NCBI GenBank assembly: GCA_963281255.1
Contig: OY725490.1
Location: forward strand, 1,054,001 to 1,118,000
Length of the DNA: 64,000 nt
Reading direction: 5' to 3'
Source: Aphrocallistes beatrix
Taxonomy: Eukaryota; Porifera; Hexactinellida; Sceptrulophora; Aphrocallistidae
Position numbers and translations under genes: made by a program. The notes below the pieces were generated by a model. The model was given only the letters and a program-made list of their open reading frames with translations. It was not told the origin of the DNA and searched no databases. Positions within the stretch are counted from its first letter, which is position 1. Each line of letters opens with the position of its first letter. This document shows, one piece after another, positions 46,501 through 54,992 of this stretch.

Positions 46501-46965
46501 GTTTAAATTCCTCTTAAGAACCAAAGACTTTTGGGGTGTCAAAATGGTCACATGGATCAACAACTTGGAAGTGGATTTTTTGCAAAACTTCCTCAACTTT
46601 CTGATGATTGGCTATCAGAATCTTGATACGAGGTCGTTTTTGCAAGTTATAGCACCTAAAGTTCAACCCCCTGGATATTTGGGAGACACTTTAAAACACC
46701 ATAACTCGCAAAAACTTAAAAAAGATTATTTCACATCGATTGGCGTTAAGAGAATCAAGATATCTTTAAAACTGACTAAGTCACGCTGTCACAAAAGAAT
46801 GGAGATTGTAACCTTGAACTCGAAGGCCACCATTGCTAATAGTGCCTAAAAATTTAGAGAGAAGTAGGGTATAATACTACCACAAATAATATCCAAAAAC
46901 TTACCATTATTAATTTGTATATGAATAAGCTGAAGGAACAGAAAGAAGAAGCTCCACAGAATCAT
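34522..46965 (-). CDS. Ig-FN3(3) single-pass receptor with three-tyrosine tail, large introns (8 exons, 578 aa)
   Basis: Exons are 46965-46905 (signal peptide MILWSFFFLFLQLIHIQINN), 46257-45880 (Ig-like), 45697-45410 (FN3), 42221-41937 (FN3), 41754-41678 plus 41387-41105 (FN3 split in phase 0 after LTISW), 40697-40635 (stalk) and 34823-34522 (membrane plus tail). The spliced length is a multiple of three and the domain order equals the 27443-33743 gene. The tail has YEYI, YVPM and YANLK. The last intron (5.8 kb) holds a LINE and several Helitron-like elements. The 3.2 kb intron between FN3 exons holds pogo-, Mutator- and hAT-like elements. All splice sites and frames remain intact despite this load, which suggests the gene is still under selection. 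It is a probable SH2-recruiting surface receptor; ligand unknown. Confidence 0.85.
34962..35187. mobile_element. Left half of a Tc1/mariner-like element
   Basis: CACTAACCGGACAAAAGTAT after TA is the same end as in the elements at 48446-48932 and 60876-61323. The interior matches the first about 220 bases of that family. The right half is missing: the sequence passes at about 35190 into a Helitron-like 3' end. Confidence 0.55.
35190..35345 (+). mobile_element. Helitron-like 3' end
   Basis: It contains ATCTTCCTTATAATTAACCA, the perfect hairpin GGCGGACAC/GTGTCCGCC and AGCGGAGCGCGATTGT. It is fused to the half mariner on its left and followed by the 70-base palindrome at 35356. Confidence 0.55.
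35356..35425. repeat. Perfect 70-bp palindrome of two Helitron-like 5' ends
   Basis: The 35 bases up to 35390 are the exact reverse complement of 35391-35425. Each half is the family's 5' start, TCCTTACTATTAAAACTCGA, with its AT stretch. Two starts therefore face away from each other with no spacer. Confidence 0.9.
35437..36210 (+). mobile_element. Complete long Helitron-like element, copy A
   Basis: It starts TCTTATATATTAAAACTCC, carries TTGAAGAATTGGCAAGTCGT, and ends with CAGACACGCAGTGTCTGC and GCGAAGCGCGCTTGT. It is nearly identical along its whole length to the element at 62221-62978, 26 kb away. That suggests recent movement or gene conversion. It has no tandem ~140-bp units and no coding frame longer than about 70 codons. 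Confidence 0.65.
36211..36704 (+). mobile_element. Short Helitron-like element directly behind copy A
   Basis: It carries ATTGATTGAAGAAACTGCCG, TGATGACTCATCACTTTG and a 3' end GCGAAGCGCGCTTGT, like the element at 21203-21738. Its 5' start is lost where it meets copy A. Confidence 0.6.
37027..37412 (+). mobile_element. Helitron-like element shared with the neighbouring gene
   Basis: It starts TCTTATACTACGTATTAAAA and ends GCGAACACAAAGTGTTCGC then TGCACGCTTGT. Its 3' half matches 28970-29384 in the equivalent intron of the 27443-33743 gene. Confidence 0.55.
38139..39350 (+). pseudogene. LINE ORF2 fragment: endonuclease C-terminus and RT fingers
   Basis: The open stretch encodes the end of an APE-type endonuclease (VHIFSDHFSIS), a basic linker (KQAKRARRKAERKWRQS) and the first RT blocks (ILDPIPASLVK, WKRAIILPKLKRP, FPGTQSAYRKHHSKETALL). 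Order and wording match CR1/L2-group proteins. It ends where the RT palm begins, because the next part of the gene is deleted. Confidence 0.8.
39380..39856 (+). pseudogene. LINE ORF2 fragment: RT palm and thumb with YADD
   Basis: It contains the catalytic box YADDTQVYLSF, then NDTKTEFLIIGT, LGTWLDNTLSM and YYIYNIRRIRKYLS, in the order usual for CR1/L2 RT. It ends at a TGA after SSLLARLQ. The same frame continues beyond it with VQNSAARLIYNVSR, so the stop is secondary. Confidence 0.8.
40426..40506 (+). repeat. (ATT)n tail of the LINE
   Basis: About 25 TTA/ATT units follow GCGCTATATAAATGTATATT, the typical end of this LINE type. A (CATA)n-type simple repeat lies upstream at 40285-40350. Confidence 0.85.
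42317..42753. mobile_element. pogo/Tigger-like non-autonomous element
   Basis: The left end CAGGTGACTCCTATTAAGCG next to TA pairs with the complement of GATTAAGCGGAGTTGACT near TATA at the right. The ends are diverged but follow the CAGTCAACTCCGCTTAATCGG pattern known for pogo/Tigger relatives. No transposase frame was seen. It lies in an intron of the 34522-46965 gene. Confidence 0.5.
42837..42880. repeat. 44-bp stem-loop with 12-bp perfect stem
   Basis: GGTATGGTGCTC and GAGCACCATACC enclose a 20-base loop that itself contains GGTGC-CAGCT-GCACC. It is GC-rich against an AT-rich background. It may be another collapsed element; no target duplication was found. Confidence 0.7.
43168..43790. 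mobile_element. Mutator-like element with repeat-built inverted ends and 9-bp duplication
   Basis: The ends GGGTTGACTGAATAAGGCCG and the complement of CGGCCTTATTCAGCTTTCCC are flanked by GAGATGCAC on both sides (43159-43167 and 43791-43799). Inside, the left arm has about eight copies of GGAATAAGGCCGAAT spaced 22-28 bases apart, and the right arm has about seven in reverse. A 9-bp target duplication with GGG ends suits the Mutator superfamily. Frames in the centre (43324-43560, 43440-43658) are not recognisable as transposase. Confidence 0.75.
43815..44143 (-). mobile_element. Reversed Helitron-like element with internal deletion
   Basis: Read on the minus strand it has ATATTAAAATGCTAGG, TTGAAGAATTGGCAAGTCGT, one CTTCCAACGGTAGAC unit and a worn 3' end. 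Only part of the minisatellite remains. Confidence 0.5.
44176..44349. mobile_element. hAT-like miniature element with perfect 8-bp duplication
   Basis: The ends CAGGCCCGGATTAAGG and the complement of GATAATCCGGGCCTG are flanked by ACGTCCAC on both sides (44168-44175 and 44350-44357). At 174 bases with no frame it is non-autonomous. A similar start, CAGGCCCGTGGAGAGG, at 47035 has no partner. Confidence 0.85.
44358..45409. other. Intron stretch with nothing recognised
   Basis: This is the remainder of the 3.2 kb intron of the 34522-46965 gene, on the 5' side of the hAT-like element. Short frames such as 44621-44833 have no domain. The CGGGTTCAGGTC and GGCCTGAGCCCTGCC lines around 45230-45300 look like repeat sequence but could not be assigned. 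Confidence 0.45.
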
Positions 46966-47238
46966 CACATATCTAACTAATATTATGAATACTTTCAATG
47001 TGTGACTTTGATTAACATATACACATACAAGCAGGCCCGTGGAGAGGGGGTACTTGGGTTAGAACCGGGTGGGGGGAGGGGGGGGTCTGGGGGCCCGAAG
47101 CAGAGGGACCAGAAATTGAGATTACGCATAAATATATTTTTCCTGTAAAATATCAAATTTATTGCATTACAAAGAAAACTTATTCTGTGAACACATGCAC
47201 TTCTATTAGTAATTTGTTATGAATTAACATCTTACTAT

Positions 47239-48166
47239 CTTATATATTAAAATGCTAGGATTTTTTTGTTTGTTTGTTTGTTTGTCCGAATTGATTGAAG
47301 AATTGGCAAGTCGTAGAAATACAAAAATTGGCATGTAGGTGTCAAATGATGAATCTAGGATTAAGTTCGAAAAGCTAAGCGAAATTTTCACACCTCTGCA
47401 AAAAAAAATGGAAAACAATTTTTCACACCTTTTCTATATAATACTATGTACGGCTTCAATCTCACAATAGAAATAATTATACGACAATATTGTAGGCTGT
47501 AATTGTAATTAATACTTCAAAGCAATAACTTATATAAATGTCTCAATTATATATTATAATGTATGGCAGTTAAAAAGGTTATTTGTATATTTTCACACCT
47601 TTATATACATATTTTCACACGATTTGACGAATTTTGAAAATTATGCTAGAAACTAGCTTCAAACGGTTGACATGGGGTTTTCAGGGGTGTAGATTTCGAA
47701 TATCATATTTTCAGATCTATATGATAAATTATTTGTTTACTTTTGTTTACAATAGATACATAAAGTAAACAAATTACAAAAATAGGCTAGAAACTAGCTT
47801 CCAACGGTTGACATGGGGTTTTTAGGGGTGTAGATTTCGAATATCATATTTTAAGATCGATATGATGAATTTTTGTTTACATTAGATACATGAAGTAAAC
47901 AAATGACAAAAATAAGCGAGAAACTAGCTTCCAACGGTTGACATGGGGTTTTTAGGAGTGTAGATTTCGAATATCATATTTTCAGATGTATATGATAAAT
48001 TATTTGTTTACTTTTGTTTACAATAAATACATAAAGTAAACAAATTACAAAAATAGGTTCGAGACTTGCTTCCAACGGTTGACATGGGGTTTTCAGAGGT
48101 GTAGATTTCGAATATAATATTTTCGAGTAAGTTTGATAATTAATTTGTTTACTTTTGTTTACAATA
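47239..48166 (+). mobile_element. Long Helitron-like element with four ~130-140-bp tandem units
   Basis: It starts TCTTATATATTAAAATGC. Tandem units each open near CTAGAAACTAGCTTCCAACG and carry GGTTGACATGGGGTTTT and GTTTACTTTTGTTTACA; they begin near 47645, 47786, 47916 and 48056. The GC-rich 3' end is missing; instead CAGGGTGGCTCATAAG begins at 48166, which looks like the end of another inserted element. Confidence 0.6.
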
Positions 48167-48445
48167 CAGGGTGGCTCATAAGTTCTGATACAAGCTTCAT
48201 TGTGTATAAAATGATTTATACTCAAACAATCTTGGCTTTTATGATCTTTAGAGATTGTAATTCGAATATTCTCAATGATTTTAATAGATTTATCGAGTCT
48301 AAGACCTGGAACTATGTTTTGTATGGTGAGTTTTATGGGGGAAAAATGTGTCCTGGCACGCAGCGAAAATCGAGAATCAAGGTCGCTACTTCTGTAAAAA
48401 ACTCACATTCCAAAAATCAGTTTTCTACGCCTGGCAGTTTATATA

Positions 48446-48932
48446 CACTACCCGGACAAAAGTATTTGCACACTTCATTATCTTACGTGCATTTAATACT
48501 AAAATGGGTCTATTCATGAAGTTTAAAACTCGGTAAGTATTAAAAACGGTAAGTGATACAACTAATCGGGTTTCAAATTCGAAATCTTCGCATTCGAATT
48601 AGTTATTGTAGGATATTTCTAATCAATTACTAATTCCCAATTATTTCAAATTATCAATCACTGCCACCTTGTGCTACATATGTCCCTTTTTATCACTATA
48701 CATGATGGTGGTGTACTACCCCTTGTGCCACATGTTGATAATTTTACTCATTGGGTTGAGCAATCTGTTAGAAATCTTCAACTATTACTAATTCGAATGT
48801 GAAGATTTCGAATCTTAAATCAGACTCTTAATAGCTCTTAGAGTTTGAATACTTTTCCCTTCATGAAAAGATCAATTTAGTACTATTTGTATGGGAAGAA
48901 TATAGTGTACAAATACTTTTGTCCGGTTAGTG
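48446..48932. mobile_element. Tc1/mariner-like element, TA-flanked, long inverted ends
   Basis: The left end CACTACCCGGACAAAAGTAT and the right end, complement of ATACTTTTGTCCGGTTAGTG, each adjoin TA. The arms pair over roughly 200 bases, with small differences. There is no transposase frame. It directly precedes the element at 48937. Confidence 0.7.
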
Positions 48933-48936
48933 TATA

Positions 48937-49533
48937 CAGGGTGTTTCAAAACTCTTAGCCCCTTGAACATTTTAACTTAAATACTACATAAAAGACATCT
49001 GAATTACATTCACTATGAATTTCATTTGCTAATATAATAACCTTTCAATTCTAGTACTTTCTTAATTCGATTTGGTCTACCACTCACTAAATTATTTAAG
49101 AATGATTTCGATATTACTATTTTAACGGCCCGATTGAGAATTTTCGGACGCCCAGACTTTGCCTTTGTTTCCATTGGCTGACCACGTTTAGCCGCAGCCC
49201 AGCATTTTTGTATGGTACCTAATCCGGCACGAACCCTGTGAGCGACATCTTTCTGCTGTGCACTAACATCCAGCATGCCGATTACTTTAGAGAGGACTGA
49301 AATACCATGATCTCCGACATTAATTTTTATAGGATTGATAGATAGTCAGACAAAGTGAAATTTTTATAATAAGCGAGGATAAATGATTGTCATTCGTGGT
49401 AATTCATCACATAATAATACGAAAACTGGTATTATATAGCGAGAGGAGTGAGATCTAACACTTTGTATTTTGATTTCCAAGTTTGTTTTCGTGGCTCCAT
49501 TAGAATAGGTGCCATGACTTTTGAAACACCCTG
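48937..49533 (-). mobile_element. Tc1/mariner element with a remnant transposase N-terminus
   Basis: CAGGGTGTTTCAAAACTC at the left and the complement of ACTTTTGAAACACCCTG at the right are flanked by TA. On the minus strand 49276-49022 reads MLDVSAQQKDVAHRVRAGLG, then SGRPKILNRAVKIVISK. This is the helix-turn-helix and GRP linker of a Tc1-like transposase; the GRP box lies before a second DNA-binding helix set. The DDE catalytic part is absent, so it is a deleted, non-autonomous copy. Confidence 0.75.
49022..49276 (-). pseudogene. Tc1-like transposase DNA-binding fragment
   Basis: 84 codons cover a paired-type helix-turn-helix (DVAHRVRAGLGTIQKCW), the GRP(K/R) box and the start of a second helix pair (VISKSFLNNLVSGRPNRIKKVL). 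Usual Tc1 transposases are about 340 residues with a DDE domain; none follows. The frame seems open further upstream (GDHGISVLSKVIG), without a clear ATG. Confidence 0.7.
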
Positions 49534-49848
49534 TATACAAGCGCGCGCTTCGCTTGCTTGCACTGCGCAGCTGAAAATCACCAAAAGATCACCAAATTTG
49601 TCAATTGTAAATTTTTTGATGCGTAATGATGACGCCATAACAAAGTGATGTTTTAAATTCCCCTAGGGAAATTTAAATTCTCCTAGGGAAATTTAAAGTT
49701 CCACTAGGGGAAACTCCAATTTTTGTACGGCAAAATCTAGTCTTTAGAAATTTAATTTTCTTACAATGTATGGAGTAACTTGAACGTAACCATGTTGAAA
49801 AAAATAATGTCTGCAAAATAAACTGGTAGAAATATAATCACGTAATAA

Positions 49849-50931
49849 TTGCTACTTGGTTTGAGCACCAGAGTTGACGTTCGCTATGATGGTCTTCTTA
49901 GTGCAGTCGGGAAACAGTCGACGATGGTCAGATACCACTTGCAGGAGAAACTGGAGCTGTTCTTCATCTTTTGTCAATGTTTTGTTGAAATCTTGGATCT
50001 CTCTGCCCTGTCGTTGACCACTGTGAATCCTTTTGCCAGTCCAAGAGCGTTCTTGAATGACTCATCTTCTCCCCAGTGAGCTGGGTCTTTCATAAGAAGA
50101 GTGTCGGTCATGCTAAGATTTGCCAAGAGTCGCTTAGAGTTAGCTGTATAAAACTGTGAAAGACCGGCAGTTCCAAGGAATGCTTCGGACTTCACACTTG
50201 ACCTTTTAGGAGGATGTTCTGATGCTTCATCTTGCATAGCAATCACCATATGCCTTCTTTCGTCATTAGATAGCCGGGAATCAAACAGAGCCAGGCCAAC
50301 CAATTCTTCGGACAAGTACCACAAGTGGAGACCCAGCTTCTTGCTTGTTGCTGAAGAGAAAGCAACATGAGGGTAGTTGAGAAGTTGTCTCATCAGTCTG
50401 TAGTCATTCAAAGGTGATTCGATGGCGTTTGGTGCTGTCATCCAGGCTCGAAGATGGACAAGAACGGAGAAGATCGCCAGATCCCGAATAGATCGTTCCT
50501 CTGAAGCCGTCATTTTGAACTGGCCACGAAAGAGCCACATCTTGATGCAATAAATGACCTTAGCCATCCATCGTGCTCTATGCATAGCACCAGGTGCCTG
50601 AAACCTAACACCACTCGTTGGAACCTCTCCAAGAAACACGATCGAAGACCCTTCCACTCATAGAATACAGCTTCAAGTTTAGCTGGTGTATGTTGGGTTG
50701 CTCGGACAGGTATTCCAGCCTTATGCCAAAAAGCAGAAACAGCTTCAATTGCGCTTCGACTTGAGTCTCGAACAGTTTGCTTCTCAACTTTATAAAGGTA
50801 AAGGAAGTGACCAAGAGCTTGACGATAAGATGGCAACTTAGCACCAAATATTTCATCCACATAAGAGCCGATGAGATAAAGATTATCCTGACTTCTAGTA
50901 GATGTAGCGGGCACAGCCATTTTCGAATCAA
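49849..50931 (-). pseudogene. Broken copy of an unrecognised conserved protein gene
   Basis: Two overlapping minus-strand frames (50920-50510 and 50657-49974), plus a short third stretch to ~49849, read as one decayed protein of about 330-350 residues. Lines such as HFLYLYKVEKQTVRDSSRSA, RWMAKVIYCIKMWLFRGQFK and, near the end, QFLLQVVSDHRRLFPDCTKK look like real protein. The GC content and codon use are above those of the surroundings. I recall similar endings in uncharacterised, multi-copy proteins of cnidarians and other invertebrates, but I cannot name the family. It could be an intronless retrocopy or a transposon-borne gene. It is broken at least twice. Confidence 0.55.
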
Positions 50932-51290
50932 GGAGCCTTGAATTCTAAATCAAACATCTACTATATCTATAATGTGTTTTTGTGGCTAAATTCAGTCCTT
51001 CATGTCAGACAGTGAGCAACTCAATTGTATTAAGACAAACGTAACCAAGGCAACAGAATTACCAACATTCAGCCATTCACTATATTATGTGGAAACAATA
51101 GACTATGTACACGCCAGGGAAATTCACTGTGAAATGGTCAATGTAGGCCAATATTTTGAGAAGTGAGGGCCACCTTCAAACTCTAATTAAATTACAAAAT
51201 ATTTTGCACAGTATAGTTTTATTATAAAAGGAACAAAATAGCAGGGTGAGACAAGTAAAAATAAAACATTGATTTTTAAGGGCCACCCTA

Positions 51291-51810
51291 ATGTTGCAGT
51301 GTAAATACGAAACTGGTGGATTCGCGAATACACTGAATAGTTGGTGGAATCGCGAAAACACCGGTGCAAATGCGAAACCTTTTTATCTTAAATCTTATGG
51401 TTGGTTAATTATATAACTCAAAGGAAATACGTAGTATTTACACTATTATTAGTAATACTCAGCTGTTTCATAACTAAAAATTTGACAGTAAGATGATGTA
51501 AACAACAAGTTTTGAAAGCTAATATACAACTACATTTTTGGCGTGAGAAAGTAAAGTTTTTAAACTTAAAACATACCAAAAAGCAAATAATATAGCATAG
51601 CATGAGGAGTGATGTATGTAATGTAAGAATAATTTATCATGCTTGAAGATTACATGAAAACGATTTAGAATAAGGTTTTACATTCATTGATCTTGATTAA
51701 AAGTTTTGTTGTCAACCATAAGATTCAACCATAAGATTTAAGATGAAAAGGTTTCGCATTTGCACCGGTGTATTCGCGAATCCACCAGTTTCGCATTTAC
51801 ACTGCAACAT
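51291..51810. mobile_element. Inverted-repeat element with ~110-bp ends
   Basis: ATGTTGCAGTGTAAATACGA at the left pairs with the complement of the right end TCGCATTTACACTGCAACAT. The arms continue through GGTGGATTCGCGAATACAC. Length is 520 bases. It abuts a Helitron-like element at 51811. Target duplications are unclear and there is no transposase frame. Confidence 0.65.
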
Positions 51811-52298
51811 ATATGTAACGAATTGATTGAAGAAACTGTCAGGCCCAGAAACCTGATTTTTGGCATGTGGGAGTTTTTTGGCTATGGCTCCAGTAAGTTC
51901 TGAGCTCAGACCAAAATGTCGACTCATCATGGAATTATGACGTCATTGTCACATTTTTAAAAGTTAAGCAATACAGTTATTCGACCATAACTCAGCCATT
52001 ATAGGAGTTAGAAGGCTGAAATTTTAATAGAATCTGCATTCTAACATGCCTCACATATGATGCAAATGTCATCAAAAAATGATGACTCATCATTTTATTA
52101 TGACGTTATCATTACTCATAAAATTGATAAATTTAGTGATTTTTCGTGCGATATCGATTATAACAGTAGGACAGACGTATTTAGAGATGTTATCTCACAT
52201 ATAATTAATCAATGGTTACCACAGGCCCCCGCAGGGCGCCTCCGGCGGACATAAAGTTTCTGTCAGCCGCGCAGCGCAAGCGAGCGAAGCGCGCTTGT
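51811..52298 (+). mobile_element. Short Helitron-like element
   Basis: ACGAATTGATTGAAGAAACTG after an AT stretch, then ATGATGACTCATCATTTT, and a 3' end with CGGACATAAAGTTTCTGTC (worn hairpin) and GCGAAGCGCGCTTGT. Confidence 0.6.
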
Positions 52299-52500
52299 CT
52301 CATATAATGGCTGAGTTATGTTCGAATAACTCTGTTGCTAAACTTTTAAAAATGTGACAATGACGTCATAATTCCATGATGAGTGGATATTTTGCTCTGA
52401 GCTCAGAACTTACTGGAGCCATAGCCAAAAGACTCCCACATGCCAAAAATTAGCTTTTTATGACCGGCAGTTTCTTCAATCAATTCGTTACATATCCTTA
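52298..52500 (-). mobile_element. Reversed, truncated Helitron-like element
   Basis: The 5' half of the short family in reverse: TTATGACCGGCAGTTTCTTC and CAATTCGTTACATATCC. It lacks the GC-rich 3' end. Immediately right is a plus-oriented family start TCCTTACTATTAAAACTCGA. Confidence 0.55.
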
Positions 52501-52536
52501 CTATTAAAACTCGATTAATGTGTATATATGTGTATA

Positions 52537-52959
52537 CAGTCGAACCTGCTATAACGGCCACTCTATATAGCGGTCACCTGTCTATATCGGTCACCAATGA
52601 ACAGTCCCGTCCGAAATTCCATAATATTGAACCTGTGTATAGCGGTCACCTGCTCAACGCGGCCAGCGGCCACCCGTTTGTAGTCCTTTGCTGACCCTAA
52701 AATTGTGTATAACGGCCATCACCTGCCTATAATGGCCACCGCCTGTCTATAACTGCTATCACCTTTTTCACTTGTTTGTGTTTATTACAGGACCTGCTAC
52801 GAACGATAAAAAAGTTTATGTAATTACTTCAAGTAATGGATTTCTAAAAACTTATTTATTGCACTACGTTAATATCTTTTGGGGATTAAGATAATCACCT
52901 GTATATAACGGCCAATTTTGTCCAGTCCCTTGGGTGGCCGTTATATACAGGTTCCACTG
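52537..52959. mobile_element. pogo/Tigger-like element with repeated CGGCCAC motifs
   Basis: CAGTCGAACCTGCTATAACG after TA pairs with the complement of CGTTATATACAGGTTCCACTG before TA (ends as read: GTTATATACAGGTTCCACTG). Inside are many TATAACGGCCACC and TATAGCGGTCACC lines. It has 423 bases and no frame. It is the better copy of the family at 11659-11845. Confidence 0.7.
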
Positions 52960-52971
52960 TATATATATACA

Positions 52972-53770
52972 AGCGCGCTTCGCTTGCTTGCGCTGCGCGG
53001 CTGGCGGACACTTTGTGTTTTCCCCGGAGGCTCCCTTCGGTCATCATTGATTAATTATATGGGAGATAACATCTCTAAATACATCTGCCCTACTGTTATA
53101 ATCAGTGGTGTTTTGGGGGGGTGCGCTGCCCCCCCCACTTTTTTCGTTTGGGGGGCGCTCCTTACTTCATGCTGACTACCATTTTAATTTTAGCCTTAGA
53201 ATGTATTACGTAGCATAACAAATTAAAATCAATTGTTGCCATTTTAAACTAACCATATTCTTTTTCTCTTTCTTATTATCACCATTTCTATACCATCAGG
53301 GGATTAAAGTTTCACGAAAAAACATAACTTTTTTACGGGAAGGAAGCGCCCCCCACTTCTATTTTTGGCAAAACACCGCTGGTTATAATCGATATCCCAC
53401 GAAAAATCACCAAAATTTTGATGAGTAATGATGACGTCATAACAAAGTGATGAGTCATCATTTTTTGATGATAGTTACATCATATGTGAGATATGTTAGC
53501 ATATAGATTCTATTAAAATTTCAGCCTCCTATCTCCTATAATGGCTGAGTTATGCTCGAATAACTCTGTTGCTTAACCCTTAAAATGTGACAATGACGTC
53601 ATAATTCCATGATGAGTGGACATTTTCGTCTGAGCTCAGAACTTAGTGGAGCCATAGCCAAAAGACTCCCACATGCCTAAAATCAGCTTTCTGCGCCCGG
53701 CAGTTTCTTCAATCAATTCGTAACATATATATACTATACTATACAGATTAATTGAGTTTTAAAAGTAAGG
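52972..53770 (-). mobile_element. Short Helitron-like element interrupted by a hAT-like insertion
   Basis: In reverse orientation it has the 3' signature ACAAGCGCGCTTCGCTTGC, then, after the insertion at 53103-53381, the usual TGATGAGTCATCATTTTTTG, GGCAGTTTCTTCAATCAATT and the start AGTTTTAAAAGTAAGGA. The insertion lies in the line TACTGTTATAATCGATATC and its removal restores the family sequence. Confidence 0.65.
53103..53381. mobile_element. hAT-like element nested in a Helitron-like element, perfect 8-bp duplication
   Basis: The ends CAGTGGTGTTTTGGGG and the complement of TTGGCAAAACACCGCTG are flanked by GTTATAAT on both sides (53095-53102 and 53382-53389). The interior has long G and C runs near each end (GGGGGGGTGCGC; GAAGCGCCCCCCAC). 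It is 279 bases with no frame. It is younger than its host element. Confidence 0.88.
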
Positions 53771-53784
53771 ATGTATGTATGTAG

Positions 53785-54285
53785 GCGTAGGATTCCGTGG
53801 GATTGGTACGGCCATGGGCTTACCAATAATTTGTCGAATGCTATTATCTTCTATTAGTCATAATACGATTTTCCAAATTAGAATAAAATTCGAGATAAGT
53901 AAGGATAAACCGGAGTGAGGAAAAAAACTGTTTCGACTGTAATATTATTCGCAAGCCACTCAACATCATTAGTATATAAAAATATTAATATAAATAAATT
54001 CATTTTTTACTATGAAAGATTGTATATTTGAGTATTGAATACAATATAAAATGTAATAATATAGTAAGGGCAATATGAGATACATAGAAAATGAACTATA
54101 TTTGTTTTGTAACATAATGTATAAGATATATTATTGACATAAATTGAAGTTTGGAAATAAAGAGCTAAGCGATAATATCATATATAAGTATTGAAGGTGG
54201 TGAGCCAAAAATCTATAAAATAAGATAAACATTTTAAATATAAATATTATTACAAAATATATGTTAGTGGATACTGGTTATTATA
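53785..54285. other. AT-rich stretch, nothing recognised
   Basis: About 500 bases of strongly AT-rich sequence with no open frame of note, no inverted ends and no match to the other repeats in this window. Confidence 0.5.
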
Positions 54286-54289
54286 ATAG

Positions 54290-54968
54290 CCAGAACATTT
54301 TTGGTGATGTCATATAGATTATCTTCTAAATGACGTCATAGAGGTCAAAATTTGTTATCTTATACCCCAAACCCTACCAAGCACCCTTTAGAGGCTTGGA
54401 CCTAAAATGCCTAAGCTTCAATAAATCTGAATTCAGATTTTGACCAAATTTCCAATCTCAAATCCTTAGTGGCATCAAAACTCAAAAGGTATTAATTAAA
54501 AAATATTCCTGCTCAAAAAAGCATCTTTGTTTGCTCTATAAACTGATTGGTTTCGATTTGTAAAAAAATGCCTTTGAGGTAGTTATGACGCTTCAAAATC
54601 AACATTTCCCCAAAACTACGCTTTTTTAATTTGAAGGGTTATAACTACCTCAAAAGGCATTTTTCAAAATCGAAACAAGTCATTTTGTAGTAGAGACTAG
54701 TACGTTGGTCTTTTTGTGTGGGAATTTTTGATACGTATAATGAACCGTTAGAGTTAGCTACCACCAAAGATTCGAAGTTGGGAATTTTGTCAAAATTTGA
54801 ATTTAAAGATATTGAGTCAAGTGAGCATATTAGGTCCAAAAAAGCCTCCAAAAGGTGCTTGATTTTGTTTTGGTACAAAACAACAAATTTCAAAATCACG
54901 TTCGTTCGAAAATTCATCATTTGGTCTCATCCCAGTCTTGCATTTATTTGCCTTATTTAGCTTTCCCA
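54290..54968. mobile_element. Fold-back element with ~310-bp arms
   Basis: The two halves are diverged inverted copies around a centre near 54615. For example TGCCTTTGAGGTAGTTATGA on the left pairs with ATAACTACCTCAAAAGGCA on the right, and TTTTGACCAAATTTCCAA pairs with TTGGGAATTTTGTCAAAA. Related pieces lie at 58380-58740 and 56440-56640. No coding frame; frames at 54645-54960 are artefacts of the palindrome. Confidence 0.6.
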
Positions 54969-54992
54969 CAATATCCTATATTGCAAAGAAAC

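Noticed and set aside
46418-46849. Plus-strand frame of 143 codons in an intron of the 34522-46965 gene
   Set aside because: No recognisable domain, AT-rich codon pattern, and partly self-complementary (TTTTTGCAAGTTATAG and CATAACTCGCAAAAA), so probably a worn fold-back repeat.
22705-46965. Receptor tyrosine kinases
   Set aside because: Ig/FN3 ectodomains and tyrosines first suggested RTKs, but each tail ends about 55-60 residues after the membrane at a stop codon and no kinase motif occurs nearby.
47645-48166. Four ~140-bp repeats as a gene-linked satellite or tandem domain exon
   Set aside because: The same units recur inside other Helitron-like elements and carry no open frame.
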